The notes: generated by a model from the sequence alone, not told the origin. 5,238 nt of DNA from Patescibacteria group bacterium (GCA_030917665.1 JAUPUH010000007.1:1-5238); one strand, 5' to 3'. Counted from the first letter of the stretch, positions 1-4,595 are shown. Translations and numbers: made by a program.

Positions 1-159
1 CAACAGATAGATACTCGGGTGAGTATGAAAACATATAAGGCTAATGTTCTGCAGAAGTTTACAGTACATATACTCGGTACCCATGCGAAAAACGGTGCAG
101 TTTTTGCAACGACGAGTCATGAAATTATTAGGGAAATTTATATTACTGATTCTTTATGA
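1..159 (+). CDS. C-terminal fragment of an unrecognised protein
   Basis: The first reading frame is open from base 1 through 52 codons to a TGA at 157-159, so this is the 3' end of a gene that starts before the window. The visible tail contains VSMKTYKANV, FTVHILGTHAKNG and the end HEIIREIYITDSL. I do not recognise the family. It reads as a mixed beta/alpha tail with no membrane segment or cysteine. Two prepilin genes follow on the same strand, the first starting 42 bases later, so it may be another pilus or pseudopilin component; this rests on position only. The next gene has its own promoter directly before its start, so the two need not be cotranscribed. Confidence 0.5.
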   Translation, partial: QQIDTRVSMKTYKANVLQKFTVHILGTHAKNGAVFATTSHEIIREIYITDSL

Positions 160-186
160 AATCTTTATCAGGATTTTATTGCTCTC

Positions 187-195
187 TGATACACT
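187..195 (+). promoter_or_regulatory. Extended -10 promoter of first prepilin gene (leaderless)
   Basis: The sequence TGATACACT fits an extended -10 box (TGn followed by TACACT, 4 of 6 matches to TATAAT). Six bases separate it from the ATG at 202, so transcription should begin at or within a base or two of the start codon. The same geometry occurs before three other genes in this window, which raises confidence. There is no Shine-Dalgarno sequence before the ATG. Confidence 0.55.
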
Positions 196-201
196 CCTGA
201 C

Positions 202-717
202 ATGAAACAAAAAATAAATATGTTTGATGTTTTTAAAATTAAAAAACATAATAAAAATTATTCACATTATTCAAAAGGTTTTACATTATTAGAAGTATTA
301 ATGGTTATTGGTATTTTAGCGATTCTTGCTGGTGTAGTATTGGTCGCTATAAACCCTGCCCGGCAGTTTAAGATTGCTCGGGACTCGCAAAGAAATGCGA
401 ACATAAGTACAATCCTCAATGCTATTGGTCAGAATATGACTGATCACGGTGGTGTGTTTACTTGTGAGGGTGTTATTACTGAAGTGCCGACAGATAAGAC
501 TCAAATGTCGCCTGAAAGTGGAGACTTCAACATCGCCACCTGTATTGTCCCAGATTATATTTCAGTGCTTCCATTTGACCCGTCAAAAGAGGGAGCTCGA
601 TATACTGATGAATCTGACTACAATACAGGGTACTTTATACAGGCAGACAGTGAGGGTCGAATTACGATTTCAGCAGATGGTGAGGTGTCGAGCAGTACGT
701 TGGCCGTAACTCGATAA
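202..717 (+). CDS. Type IV prepilin (pilin-like protein)
   Basis: This 171-residue protein carries a type III (prepilin) signal: a basic leader of 26 residues ending in K25-G26, then F27-T-L-L-E31 and a hydrophobic helix to about residue 50. Prepilin peptidase would cut after G26, methylate F27, and E31 would be the conserved Glu5 of the mature pilin. After the helix comes NPARQ (51-55) and a long charged helix (RDSQRNANISTILNAI, 60-75), then a globular head with two cysteines (C88, C114) that could form a disulfide. The head is short, as in pilins or pseudopilins of Patescibacteria. The product would be exported and assembled into a type IV pilus or related filament. M7 is an alternative start giving a 20-residue leader; I prefer M1 because a -10 box lies 6 nt upstream. 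The leader stretch is very A/T-rich compared with the rest of the gene. Confidence 0.88.
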   Translation: MKQKINMFDVFKIKKHNKNYSHYSKGFTLLEVLMVIGILAILAGVVLVAINPARQFKIARDSQRNANISTILNAIGQNMTDHGGVFTCEGVITEVPTDKTQMSPESGDFNIATCIVPDYISVLPFDPSKEGARYTDESDYNTGYFIQADSEGRITISADGEVSSSTLAVTR

Positions 718-763
718 TCCGAAGCACGATTTATCGTAGTTGTTTGTCTATAGTCAAAAACAG

Positions 764-798
764 AAAATACCTTGCACTAATAATGCGGGGTATTTTTT
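764..798. terminator. Intrinsic terminator between the two prepilin genes
   Basis: AAAATACC (764-771) pairs with GGTATTTT (789-796). Inside, GCA pairs with TGC across a two-base mismatch, around a 7-nt loop. A run of T follows on the plus strand and a run of A precedes, so the structure could work in both directions. It separates the two prepilins into two transcription units. Confidence 0.85.
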
Positions 799-808
799 AT
801 GTTAGGTT

Positions 809-835
809 TTGTGCATACTTTTTTTCATGTATAAT
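809..835 (+). promoter_or_regulatory. Promoter of second prepilin gene
   Basis: A perfect TATAAT at 830-835 is preceded by a weak -35 (TTGTGC, 809-814) at a 15-base spacing. Transcription would start near 842, giving a leader of about 20 nt to the ATG at 862, or about 8 nt to a GTG at 850. Confidence 0.55.
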
Positions 836-861
836 TTAGTGGTAAGGCTGTGGCGCTAATT

Positions 862-1416
862 ATGAAAATTCCTATCGAAAAAATTTCTTTTAAAAAAGTC
901 GGAAAAAAAATAGTCGCAGGTTTTACTATTCTCGAGCTCCTTATTGTTATTGCTATTTTGGGATATTTGTCGAGTATTGTCTTGGGGAGCACTAGTACCG
1001 CTCGAGACAAAGCATACGAAGCACGAGGCAAGAAAGAGCTCCTTACAATATATGAGGCTCTTCAGTTGTATATGACAGATAGAGGCGGTCGTATGCCTGC
1101 TGATGTGAGTAGAGGGTTGCCACCTGGGCTTGAAGACTATTTACCTTCAGGAGATTGGCCAACAGCTCCATGGCCAGGGTCTGTATATGACTGGGATGTG
1201 TGGGATGACCCTTCTAGTCCTACTGATATTGCTCAGATCAGTGTGCGGTTTTGTCCAGCTGGTGGTGCTTTATCTACGTGTCAGTTCCCGAACGAAGATT
1301 GGGCAGAAGGGTTCGGAGTAAATAGTGCATACTATTACTGTATACAAGGTGCCTGTAGGTCGCATATTGCAGAGCCTGTATCGTATCCAGGTAAATGCGC
1401 GAGTTGCGGAAATTAG
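862..1416 (+). CDS. Type IV prepilin with six-cysteine head domain
   Basis: This protein has about 184 residues from ATG 862. The basic leader MKIPIEKISFKKVGKKIVAG (20 residues) is followed by F21-T-I-L-E25 and a hydrophobic helix, the classical prepilin peptidase site with Glu at mature position 5. The N-terminal helix continues through TARDKAYEARGKKELLTIYEAL. The head contains a tryptophan-rich stretch (WPTAPWPGSVYDWDVWDD) and six cysteines at about 131, 140, 160, 165, 179 and 182, enough for three disulfides, so the exported head is probably strongly cross-linked. It differs clearly from the preceding prepilin and may be the major pilin or an adhesive subunit; the sequence does not decide. 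An in-frame GTG at 850 would add four residues; the AAGG at 844-847 is only two bases from it, so I prefer the ATG. No strong terminator follows. Confidence 0.88.
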   Translation: MKIPIEKISFKKVGKKIVAGFTILELLIVIAILGYLSSIVLGSTSTARDKAYEARGKKELLTIYEALQLYMTDRGGRMPADVSRGLPPGLEDYLPSGDWPTAPWPGSVYDWDVWDDPSSPTDIAQISVRFCPAGGALSTCQFPNEDWAEGFGVNSAYYYCIQGACRSHIAEPVSYPGKCASCGN

Positions 1417-1514
1417 GAAGAGAGGTGACAGATAAGGTTTCGAATAAGGGTCGACAGCTTCAAAAGTGTTGAAAATTTAGGCTTTGTCGCTGCATACAGG
1501 ACGAATATAGGAGC

Positions 1515-1542
1515 TTTTCATCTTTGAAAAATATGCTATTAT
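1515..1542 (+). promoter_or_regulatory. Extended -10 promoter of the tRNA-Asn transcript
   Basis: TGCTATTAT (1534-1542) is an extended -10 box, and TTTTCA (1515-1520) is a modest -35 at 16-base spacing. The predicted start near 1549-1550 coincides with the first base of a perfect 6-bp hairpin. No other convincing promoter is seen between it and the tRNA at 1650. Confidence 0.6.
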
Positions 1543-1549
1543 GGACAGC

Positions 1550-1608
1550 GTTCCCGTTGGGGAACAGACTTTCTGAATCTACAAGGTTCGATCCCTATCC
1601 GGGGAGCA
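1550..1608 (+). other. tRNA leader: hairpin plus tRNA 3'-end-like remnant
   Basis: The leader of the tRNA transcript opens with a perfect stem GTTCCC/GGGAAC (1550-1555 with 1560-1565) around a GTTG loop. At 1584-1608 it holds a T-arm and acceptor-like sequence, AGGTTCGATCCCTA followed by TCCGGGGAGC, which matches the 3' half of the downstream tRNA-Asn at roughly 22 of 27 positions. No matching 5' acceptor strand, D-arm or clean anticodon arm precedes it within tRNA distance, and the T-stem pairs only at three inner positions. I therefore do not call it a functional tRNA. It may be a decayed tRNA, a duplicated tRNA 3' end left by an integration event, or a processing signal. Confidence 0.45.
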
Positions 1609-1683
1609 GTAACTTGTGCATAACTCAGGAAAGCCTTTGAAAACAACATTCCGTGGTAGCTCAGCGGTAGAGCAAGCGACTGT

Positions 1684-2242
1684 AAATATATGTGTTAGCA
1701 TATAGCATATATATGCCAGATAAACGGACATATCAAGACCGAAAAGAAGCACTCAAAGCTGCTGTTGTAAAAAGAAGAAAGAAAATAAAAGATCTTTCTC
1801 TAGATTACAAAGGTGGTAAGTGTCAGTCTTGCGGTTATAGCAAATGTAAGGGAGCTTTAGAGCTTCATCACATCGACCCAAAAACTAAACTGTTTGGTAT
1901 CGGTGAAAAAGGCTATACAAGATCTTGGGCGAAAGTCCAACTCGAACTTGATAAGTGTATTCTCCTGTGTGCAAATTGCCACAGAGAAGTTGAATCTGGT
2001 ATCTTGCAGCTTCCTGATGAAAGTCAGGATGAAAAACGAGGTGAATTCGGGGAACCCCTAACTTTGAAATAGGAGGGCAATCCCGAGCCAAGCCTTTCGA
2101 GAGATCGGAAGGAAGGTGTAGAGACTATCCTTTATGGAGTAGCTCTTAATTTACATTAAGCGCGAAGCGCCTCGTCCCTAAACTAATTCGATTAGCAAGG
2201 GAATGATATAGTCCGTCCCTCATAGTAATAAGAGGATAAACG
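1684..2242 (+). ncRNA. Group I self-splicing intron (IC3-like) in tRNA-Asn
   Basis: The 559-nt intron follows U1683 and ends in the terminal guanosine G2242. The core sequence GGGCAATCCCGAGCCAA (2075-2091) differs by one base from the well-known conserved motif of cyanobacterial and plastid trnL(UAA) introns, which places it near subgroup IC3. P7 is visible as GACTAT (2123-2128) pairing with ATAGTC (2208-2213), the guanosine-binding helix. Other helices seen are GCGC-GAA-GCGC (2160-2170), a P8-like stem TCCCT/AGGGA (2175-2179, 2198-2202) enclosing CTAAT/ATTAG, and a P9-like CCTC/GAGG (2218-2221, 2232-2235). I could not assign P1 with confidence: the exon end CUGU finds only short U-G/G-C/U-A matches near 1698 or 1705. 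An HNH endonuclease gene fills the 5' half. Confidence 0.88.
1713..2072 (+). CDS. Intron-encoded HNH homing endonuclease
   Basis: This 119-residue protein lies wholly inside the group I intron. After a basic N-terminal region (residues 4-26, KRTYQDRKEA to RRKKIK, likely DNA-contacting) comes an HNH domain: a zinc knuckle C37-x2-C40, LELHHIDP with the H52-H53 pair, and CILLCANCHREVESG with C86-x2-C89 and H90. This order matches small intron-encoded HNH nucleases, which cut intronless alleles so that the intron is copied in. The start is chosen at ATG 1713; an in-frame GTG at 1692 would add seven residues inside the P1/P2 region. No Shine-Dalgarno sequence or promoter of its own is seen, so it is probably translated from the tRNA precursor. 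The last residues (about GEFGEPLTLK) are encoded by bases that look like ribozyme core, and the TAG lies only two bases before the conserved core motif. Confidence 0.85.
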   Translation: MPDKRTYQDRKEALKAAVVKRRKKIKDLSLDYKGGKCQSCGYSKCKGALELHHIDPKTKLFGIGEKGYTRSWAKVQLELDKCILLCANCHREVESGILQLPDESQDEKRGEFGEPLTLK

Positions 2243-2288
2243 TAATCGCTTGGTCGTAGGTTCGATCCCTACCCACGGAGCCGATGAA

Positions 2289-2316
2289 AACAGCCTAATA
2301 AATGCAGGCTGTTTTT
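2289..2316 (+). terminator. Intrinsic terminator of the tRNA-Asn transcript
   Basis: AACAGCCT (2289-2296) pairs perfectly with AGGCTGTT (2306-2313) around a 9-nt loop and is followed by a T run. It begins 8 bases after the tRNA discriminator base and is the natural end of the tRNA transcript. Confidence 0.9.
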
Positions 2317-2333
2317 GTTTGCCCTAAAACAAT

Positions 2334-2351
2334 TTCGAACTCTGATATAAT
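2334..2351 (+). promoter_or_regulatory. Core TTCGAAC plus extended -10, leaderless promoter
   Basis: TTCGAAC (2334-2340) is followed after five bases by TATAAT (2346-2351), with TGA before it, so the -10 box is a perfect extended one. Only six bases remain to the ATG at 2358, so the mRNA should be leaderless. The arrangement of core, then CTCTGATATAAT, then ATG is nearly the same as before the gene at 2746. Confidence 0.75.
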
Positions 2352-2357
2352 AATCCA

Positions 2358-2636
2358 ATGAATATCTCAACGGCTTGGTCTAGTTTCAATGTGGAAATTG
2401 CTCTCGGTATTCTCGTTGCATATATAATCGTGGATGGTATGTACGCTTATTACACCCTTCAAGTTACCAAGAGAAAACCTTTTTCTGCTGCAACAACGGG
2501 TGCATTAATGCACTTCCTTCTTGCTGTTGGAGTATTAAGCTATGTTCAAAATTATCTCTATTTGATTCCACTTGCTCTCGGTTCTTGGATAGGGACTTTC
2601 TTGATTGTTAAAAAGGAACAGAAGTTGAATCAATAA
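2358..2636 (+). CDS. Small three-helix membrane protein, unknown function
   Basis: The 92-residue protein has three predicted membrane segments: about 12-34 (IALGILVAYIIVDGMYAYYT), 44-63 and 66-84 (YLIPLALGSWIGTFLIV). A basic loop TKRKP lies between the first two, and a charged tail KKEQKLNQ follows the last. D26 is buried in the first segment and H52 in the second, which could matter for transport or assembly. There is no signal peptide beyond the first helix. I do not recognise a named family; small proteins of this look are annotated as hypothetical or DUF membrane proteins. The gene is a compact module: promoter 6 nt before the ATG and a repeat core TTCGAAC 6 nt after the TAA. The protein shares nothing obvious with its neighbours. 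Confidence 0.75.
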   Translation: MNISTAWSSFNVEIALGILVAYIIVDGMYAYYTLQVTKRKPFSAATTGALMHFLLAVGVLSYVQNYLYLIPLALGSWIGTFLIVKKEQKLNQ

Positions 2637-2642
2637 TCACAA

Positions 2643-2726
2643 TTCGAACATCATCACAAGTTCGGAGCAGAGAAAGATACCTTGTTTATCAAGGTCTTTT
2701 TCTGTTACCAAAGCTGGGAGTTCGGA
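2643..2726. repeat. Intergenic repeat element A (full type: two cores and terminator)
   Basis: The left core TTCGAAC (2643-2649) is followed by a tRNA 3'-end-like stretch ending in TTCGGAGCAG. Next is a terminator with ACCTTG (2679-2684) pairing with CAAGGT (2690-2695) and a T run to 2701, then TGTTACCAAAGCTGGGAG and the right core TTCGGA (2721-2726). The right-hand part is shared almost base for base with elements C (3941-3964) and E (5215-5238). The two cores form an inverted pair around the terminator. The promoter of the next gene starts immediately after the right core. Confidence 0.75.
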
Positions 2727-2729
2727 CTG

Positions 2730-2738
2730 TGATATAAT
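2730..2738 (+). promoter_or_regulatory. Extended -10, leaderless promoter of the 227-aa gene
   Basis: TGATATAAT is a perfect extended -10 box. The ATG at 2746 begins seven bases after it, so transcription should start at or next to the start codon. It follows the right core of element A by three bases. Confidence 0.75.
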
Positions 2739-2745
2739 TTAAAAA

Positions 2746-3429
2746 ATGGAAGATCCAGCAATTCACAACCCGTACGAGCAATCGACAGAAAATAAAGAAG
2801 GATTTCAAACAGGGAAAATTACGGTATGCATTGGAGAAAGAGACCATCATGAAGGTTTTTTACCCGAGGGCATCTCCATGGCAAAAAGAGGTAGAGATGA
2901 GGGGGTTAGAATTCCTGGAATAGACAACGTCGCGTTTGCCGGAGAAGGTTATTATTTAGATATGCAGGGAATATCTCACGATGGAAGATATACAGGCTCT
3001 TTTTTGATTTCTGAAGCAAATCCAAATGATAAGCTGTCAGAATCCTACTTCGGCTGCGTCGGTCTGGTTGTCATAGGAAAAATGATTGATCGAGATGAAA
3101 ATATATCAATCATCGTGCATATTCCGGTCTATCAAACTGATGACAATAAATTTATCGAATCACTTATTGATAGGTTGAGCGAGTTAGGAAACAAGGTTGA
3201 GCTTGGGACTATCGATGCTATAGTATTTGGTGGAAAAATAAGAGGTAATGATCCAAAACTGATCACTGACTACGAGAAGGGCATGTTAGAAATCTCAACG
3301 ATTGTTGAAGAAAAATTTAGTATCAAGCCGAGAATTGCGGCAAATCCGAAAAACGAGCAGATTATTTCCGACGATGTCTACCTCGACACTCATCAGAGAA
3401 GGCTTTATCTTATGCAAAATCCTGCATAA
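2746..3429 (+). CDS. Hypothetical protein, 227 aa
   Basis: I do not recognise a named family with confidence. The protein is soluble with no signal peptide or membrane helix. An acidic, probably flexible N-terminus (residues 1-22) precedes an alpha/beta domain containing FGCVGLVVIGKMIDRDENISIIVHIP (about 102-127), a helix FIESLIDRLSELGNKVE, TIDAIVFGGKI, a second helix around YEKGMLEISTIVEE, and an end DVYLDTHQRRLYLMQ. The alternation of GVVVIG-like strand, NISIIVHIP strand, helix, and DAIVFGGK strand vaguely recalls CheD-like or other amidohydrolase-type folds. No conserved Cys-His catalytic pair is obvious, so this is speculation. The start ATG 2746 is fixed by the -10 box seven bases upstream. 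The stop is followed after 6 bases by the core TTCTAAC of element B, the same compact boundary as the membrane-protein gene. Confidence 0.75.
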   Translation: MEDPAIHNPYEQSTENKEGFQTGKITVCIGERDHHEGFLPEGISMAKRGRDEGVRIPGIDNVAFAGEGYYLDMQGISHDGRYTGSFLISEANPNDKLSESYFGCVGLVVIGKMIDRDENISIIVHIPVYQTDDNKFIESLIDRLSELGNKVELGTIDAIVFGGKIRGNDPKLITDYEKGMLEISTIVEEKFSIKPRIAANPKNEQIISDDVYLDTHQRRLYLMQNPA

Positions 3430-3433
3430 AATG

Positions 3434-3510
3434 GGTTCTAACTTCCTGTAACCCACGGAGCTCGTCTGGACAGAATAAAAAGAACGTGATATAAATATTT
3501 TGTTCTTTTT
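3434..3510. repeat. Intergenic repeat element B (short type, promoter-like hairpin)
   Basis: GGTTCTAAC (3434-3442) is followed by TTCCTGTAACCCACGGAGC; the last 10 bases, CCCACGGAGC, equal the acceptor end of the tRNA-Asn at 2272-2281. TGGACAGAATAAAAAGAAC follows. AAAAAGAAC (3477-3485) pairs with GTTCTTTTT (3502-3510), an intrinsic terminator whose loop holds TGATATAAA (3487-3495). The element is closely related to element D (4603-4678) over its whole length but, like D, lacks the AGAGCAGG plus TTCGAA right arm of A, C and E. Confidence 0.75.
3487..3495 (+). promoter_or_regulatory. Promoter-like extended -10 inside the terminator loop of element B
   Basis: TGATATAAA fits TGn plus TATAAA and lies in the loop of the element B terminator. 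Initiation would fall near 3502, about 40 nt before the ATG at 3543. The same 9 bases occur in the loop of element D. It may drive the ribbon-helix-helix gene, for which no nearer -10 box was found, or it may be only a conserved part of the repeat. Confidence 0.4.
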
Positions 3511-3542
3511 GTTTAAAACATCAACCAAATCCAACTTGTATT

Positions 3543-3776
3543 ATGAGTAAGTCTGATAATGATAAAAAAGCTAAAGTTCGCTTGAATCTTGACCTGTCAG
3601 TGATCGACGACACTGTCTTGAATGAAAATGTTAAGTTAGACGACGCAGCTTCTCGAGTTGAGGCTATACGGAAGGCTTTAAGATTGCACAATGCAGTGCT
3701 TAAGCTTGTAGGCAAGGGAGGCACAGTCATTTTTCGTCCAAAAGAAGGTGCCGATATTCAGGTACTTGTGATCTAG
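3543..3776 (+). CDS. Ribbon-helix-helix (CopG/Arc-like) DNA-binding protein
   Basis: The 77-residue protein has the layout of a ribbon-helix-helix regulator: a charged N-tail, a beta strand KVRLNLDLS (11-19), a first helix (about 20-32), a turn, and a second helix SRVEAIRKALRLHNAVLKLV (37-56), then a glycine turn GKGG and a short beta hairpin TVIFRPKEGADIQVLVI. Ribbon-helix-helix proteins bind DNA as dimers through the paired strands; here K11, R13 and N15 would face the groove. Members act as transcription repressors or antitoxins. No toxin gene is adjacent, since the next plus-strand gene is over 900 bases away and unrelated, so a toxin-antitoxin role is not supported. No Shine-Dalgarno sequence is seen. 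Two terminators follow in series (3834-3857, and the one in element C). Confidence 0.7.
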   Translation: MSKSDNDKKAKVRLNLDLSVIDDTVLNENVKLDDAASRVEAIRKALRLHNAVLKLVGKGGTVIFRPKEGADIQVLVI

Positions 3777-3833
3777 TCACAAAATTACCTCTCTTGTTAA
3801 GGTTGTCTCTATACTCGCCCGAACCTTGGAGAT

Positions 3834-3857
3834 CCCTCCAGTTCGCTGGCGGGTTTT
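3834..3857 (+). terminator. Intrinsic terminator with TTCG tetraloop
   Basis: CCAG (3838-3841) and CTGG (3846-3849) close a TTCG tetraloop, extended by CCC/GGG (3834-3836, 3851-3853) across one mismatch and followed by TTTTCTGTTTT. A competing stem TGGAG/CTCCA (3827-3831 with 3836-3840) overlaps its left arm, but no plus-strand gene lies just downstream, so I do not call it an attenuator. Confidence 0.8.
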
Positions 3858-3879
3858 CTGTTTTATATATTTAAATATG

Positions 3880-3964
3880 TTCCAACATCTCTCAGACATC
3901 TGAGCCAACGAAAAAGACCTTGTTTTGCAAGGTCTTTTCCTGTTATTAGAGCAGGGGATTCGAA
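3880..3964. repeat. Intergenic repeat element C (full type, between convergent genes)
   Basis: The left core TTCCAAC (3880-3886) leads to CATCTGAGCCAACG. A perfect 11-bp terminator follows, AAAAGACCTTG (3912-3922) with CAAGGTCTTTT (3928-3938) and a 5-nt loop, then TGTTATTAGAGCAGG and the right core TTCGAA (3959-3964), itself inside the palindrome GATTCGAATC. It can terminate both the plus-strand gene before it and the minus-strand methyltransferase after it. Confidence 0.8.
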
Positions 3965-3971
3965 TCTAGTT

Positions 3972-4580
3972 TTATTCTAAGAGTTTGAAGAGTGCATTAC
4001 CATTGACGATATCTCCCGTACTTGGTCTTTTCCATAGGAATATGTCTTTTTTGGTTTCAGTAGGGTCTTTGACTATTGAAAGAGGGTGATTATATACATG
4101 CACCTGCGCGCTTTCCATCCTTTCCTTCGCTTCTTGTCCGAAGTGTTCAAGAATTATAAATATACTTTTTCTGGAAATTCTTTCACATTCTTTAATAAGG
4201 GTCTCGACATCCTCAATGAAATATAGACAGCTGAGTGCGATAACGTGGTCAACAGACTTGTCGCCTATTTCCTTAATGACATCCTCTACCGCACCGGTAT
4301 GACAGGTATAACCCCTCTTTGCCGCCTCATGCGTCATTGCGGGAGATAGGTCAACTCCCTCGTAAGTAAAGCTATCACCCAAGAGATCTTTTACCTTTCC
4401 TGTTCCGCAGCCGATATCAAATATCTTGCCAGCAGAGATTCCATATTTTTTGTACATTTCTAAAAGAATTGCTTCTCCTTGATACTGCGCGTCATTATTT
4501 AACTTGTCATATGTGGGAGCCATTTTATCGTACACACTCATTACCCCCTTTCTTTGTTTCTCTGCTTCTGTATTATTCAT
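3972..4580 (-). CDS. Class I SAM-dependent methyltransferase
   Basis: The 202-residue protein has the Rossmann-type methyltransferase signature. VYDKMAPTYDKL (16-27) is the usual N-terminal cap motif, KIFDIGCGTGKV (52-63) is motif I binding S-adenosylmethionine, YEGVDLSPAM (73-82) has D77 as the likely ribose-binding acid, VDHVIALSCLYFIED is motif IV with its following strand, and IFIILEHFGQ is the later strand region. The substrate cannot be read from the sequence; such stand-alone enzymes act on small molecules, lipids or quinones, or on proteins. The gene is the only one on the minus strand here. Its start is supported by an extended -10 box six bases upstream, and its stop lies 5 nt from the TTCGAATC palindrome of element C. 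M14 is an alternative start. Confidence 0.85.
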   Translation of the reverse strand: MNNTEAEKQRKGVMSVYDKMAPTYDKLNNDAQYQGEAILLEMYKKYGISAGKIFDIGCGTGKVKDLLGDSFTYEGVDLSPAMTHEAAKRGYTCHTGAVEDVIKEIGDKSVDHVIALSCLYFIEDVETLIKECERISRKSIFIILEHFGQEAKERMESAQVHVYNHPLSIVKDPTETKKDIFLWKRPSTGDIVNGNALFKLLE

Positions 4581-4586
4581 CTTGTC

Positions 4587-4595
4587 ATTTTATCA
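4587..4595 (-). promoter_or_regulatory. Extended -10, leaderless promoter of the methyltransferase gene
   Basis: On the minus strand the bases read TGATAAAAT, an extended -10 box, with GACAAG (six bases) before the ATG. Upstream lies TTGGAATCACCTG, the reverse complement of the start of element D. Core, extended -10 and ATG therefore follow one another as at 2334-2358 and 2721-2746, but on the opposite strand. Confidence 0.7.

Larger units (their letters stand above)
1650..2280 (+). tRNA. tRNA-Asn(GUU), split by a group I intron
   Basis: The exons are 1650-1683 and 2243-2280, giving a 72-nt tRNA after splicing. The acceptor TCCGTGG (1650-1656) pairs with CCACGGA (2273-2279). The D-stem is GCTC/GAGC (1659-1662, 1670-1673). 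The anticodon stem AGCGA (1675-1679) pairs with TCGCT (2246-2250), the variable loop has 5 nt, and the T-arm is GTAGG-TTCGATC-CCTAC. The intron ends in G2242, so the joined loop is CTGT+TAA with anticodon GUU. The discriminator G2280 and short variable loop agree with Asn. Reading straight across the 5' junction would suggest anticodon GUA (Tyr), but bacterial tRNA-Tyr has a long variable arm and A73. The intron lies between anticodon positions 35 and 36. CCA is not encoded (CCG follows). The gene is essential, so correct splicing must be required for growth unless another tRNA-Asn exists. Confidence 0.9.

Noticed and set aside
148..171. Terminator after the first partial gene (CTGAT/ATCAG)
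   Set aside because: The stem has only five pairs around a 16-base loop and there is no proper T run.
1438..1445. A further array core (TTTCGAAT) after the second prepilin gene
   Set aside because: It is 22 nt from the stop codon, has no terminator or AGAGCAGG arm and no promoter after it; one TTCGAA per 4 kb is expected by chance.
1548..1608. A complete second tRNA upstream of tRNA-Asn
   Set aside because: It has only a T-loop and acceptor-like 3' strand; a D-arm is missing and the anticodon stem would have three good pairs. Kept only as a tRNA-like remnant.
1650..1690. tRNA-Tyr(GUA) read directly from CTGTAAA in the 5' half
   Set aside because: The needed 3' stem is absent nearby. After removal of the intron ending in G2242 the loop is CTGTTAA (GUU, Asn), and the short variable loop and G73 contradict bacterial tRNA-Tyr.
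3543..3776. Antitoxin of a toxin-antitoxin pair
   Set aside because: The fold fits a ribbon-helix-helix antitoxin, but no small toxin-like gene is adjacent on either side.
3827..3857. Transcription attenuator from mutually exclusive hairpins
   Set aside because: TGGAG/CTCCA competes with the terminator stem, but no plus-strand gene is located downstream to be regulated.
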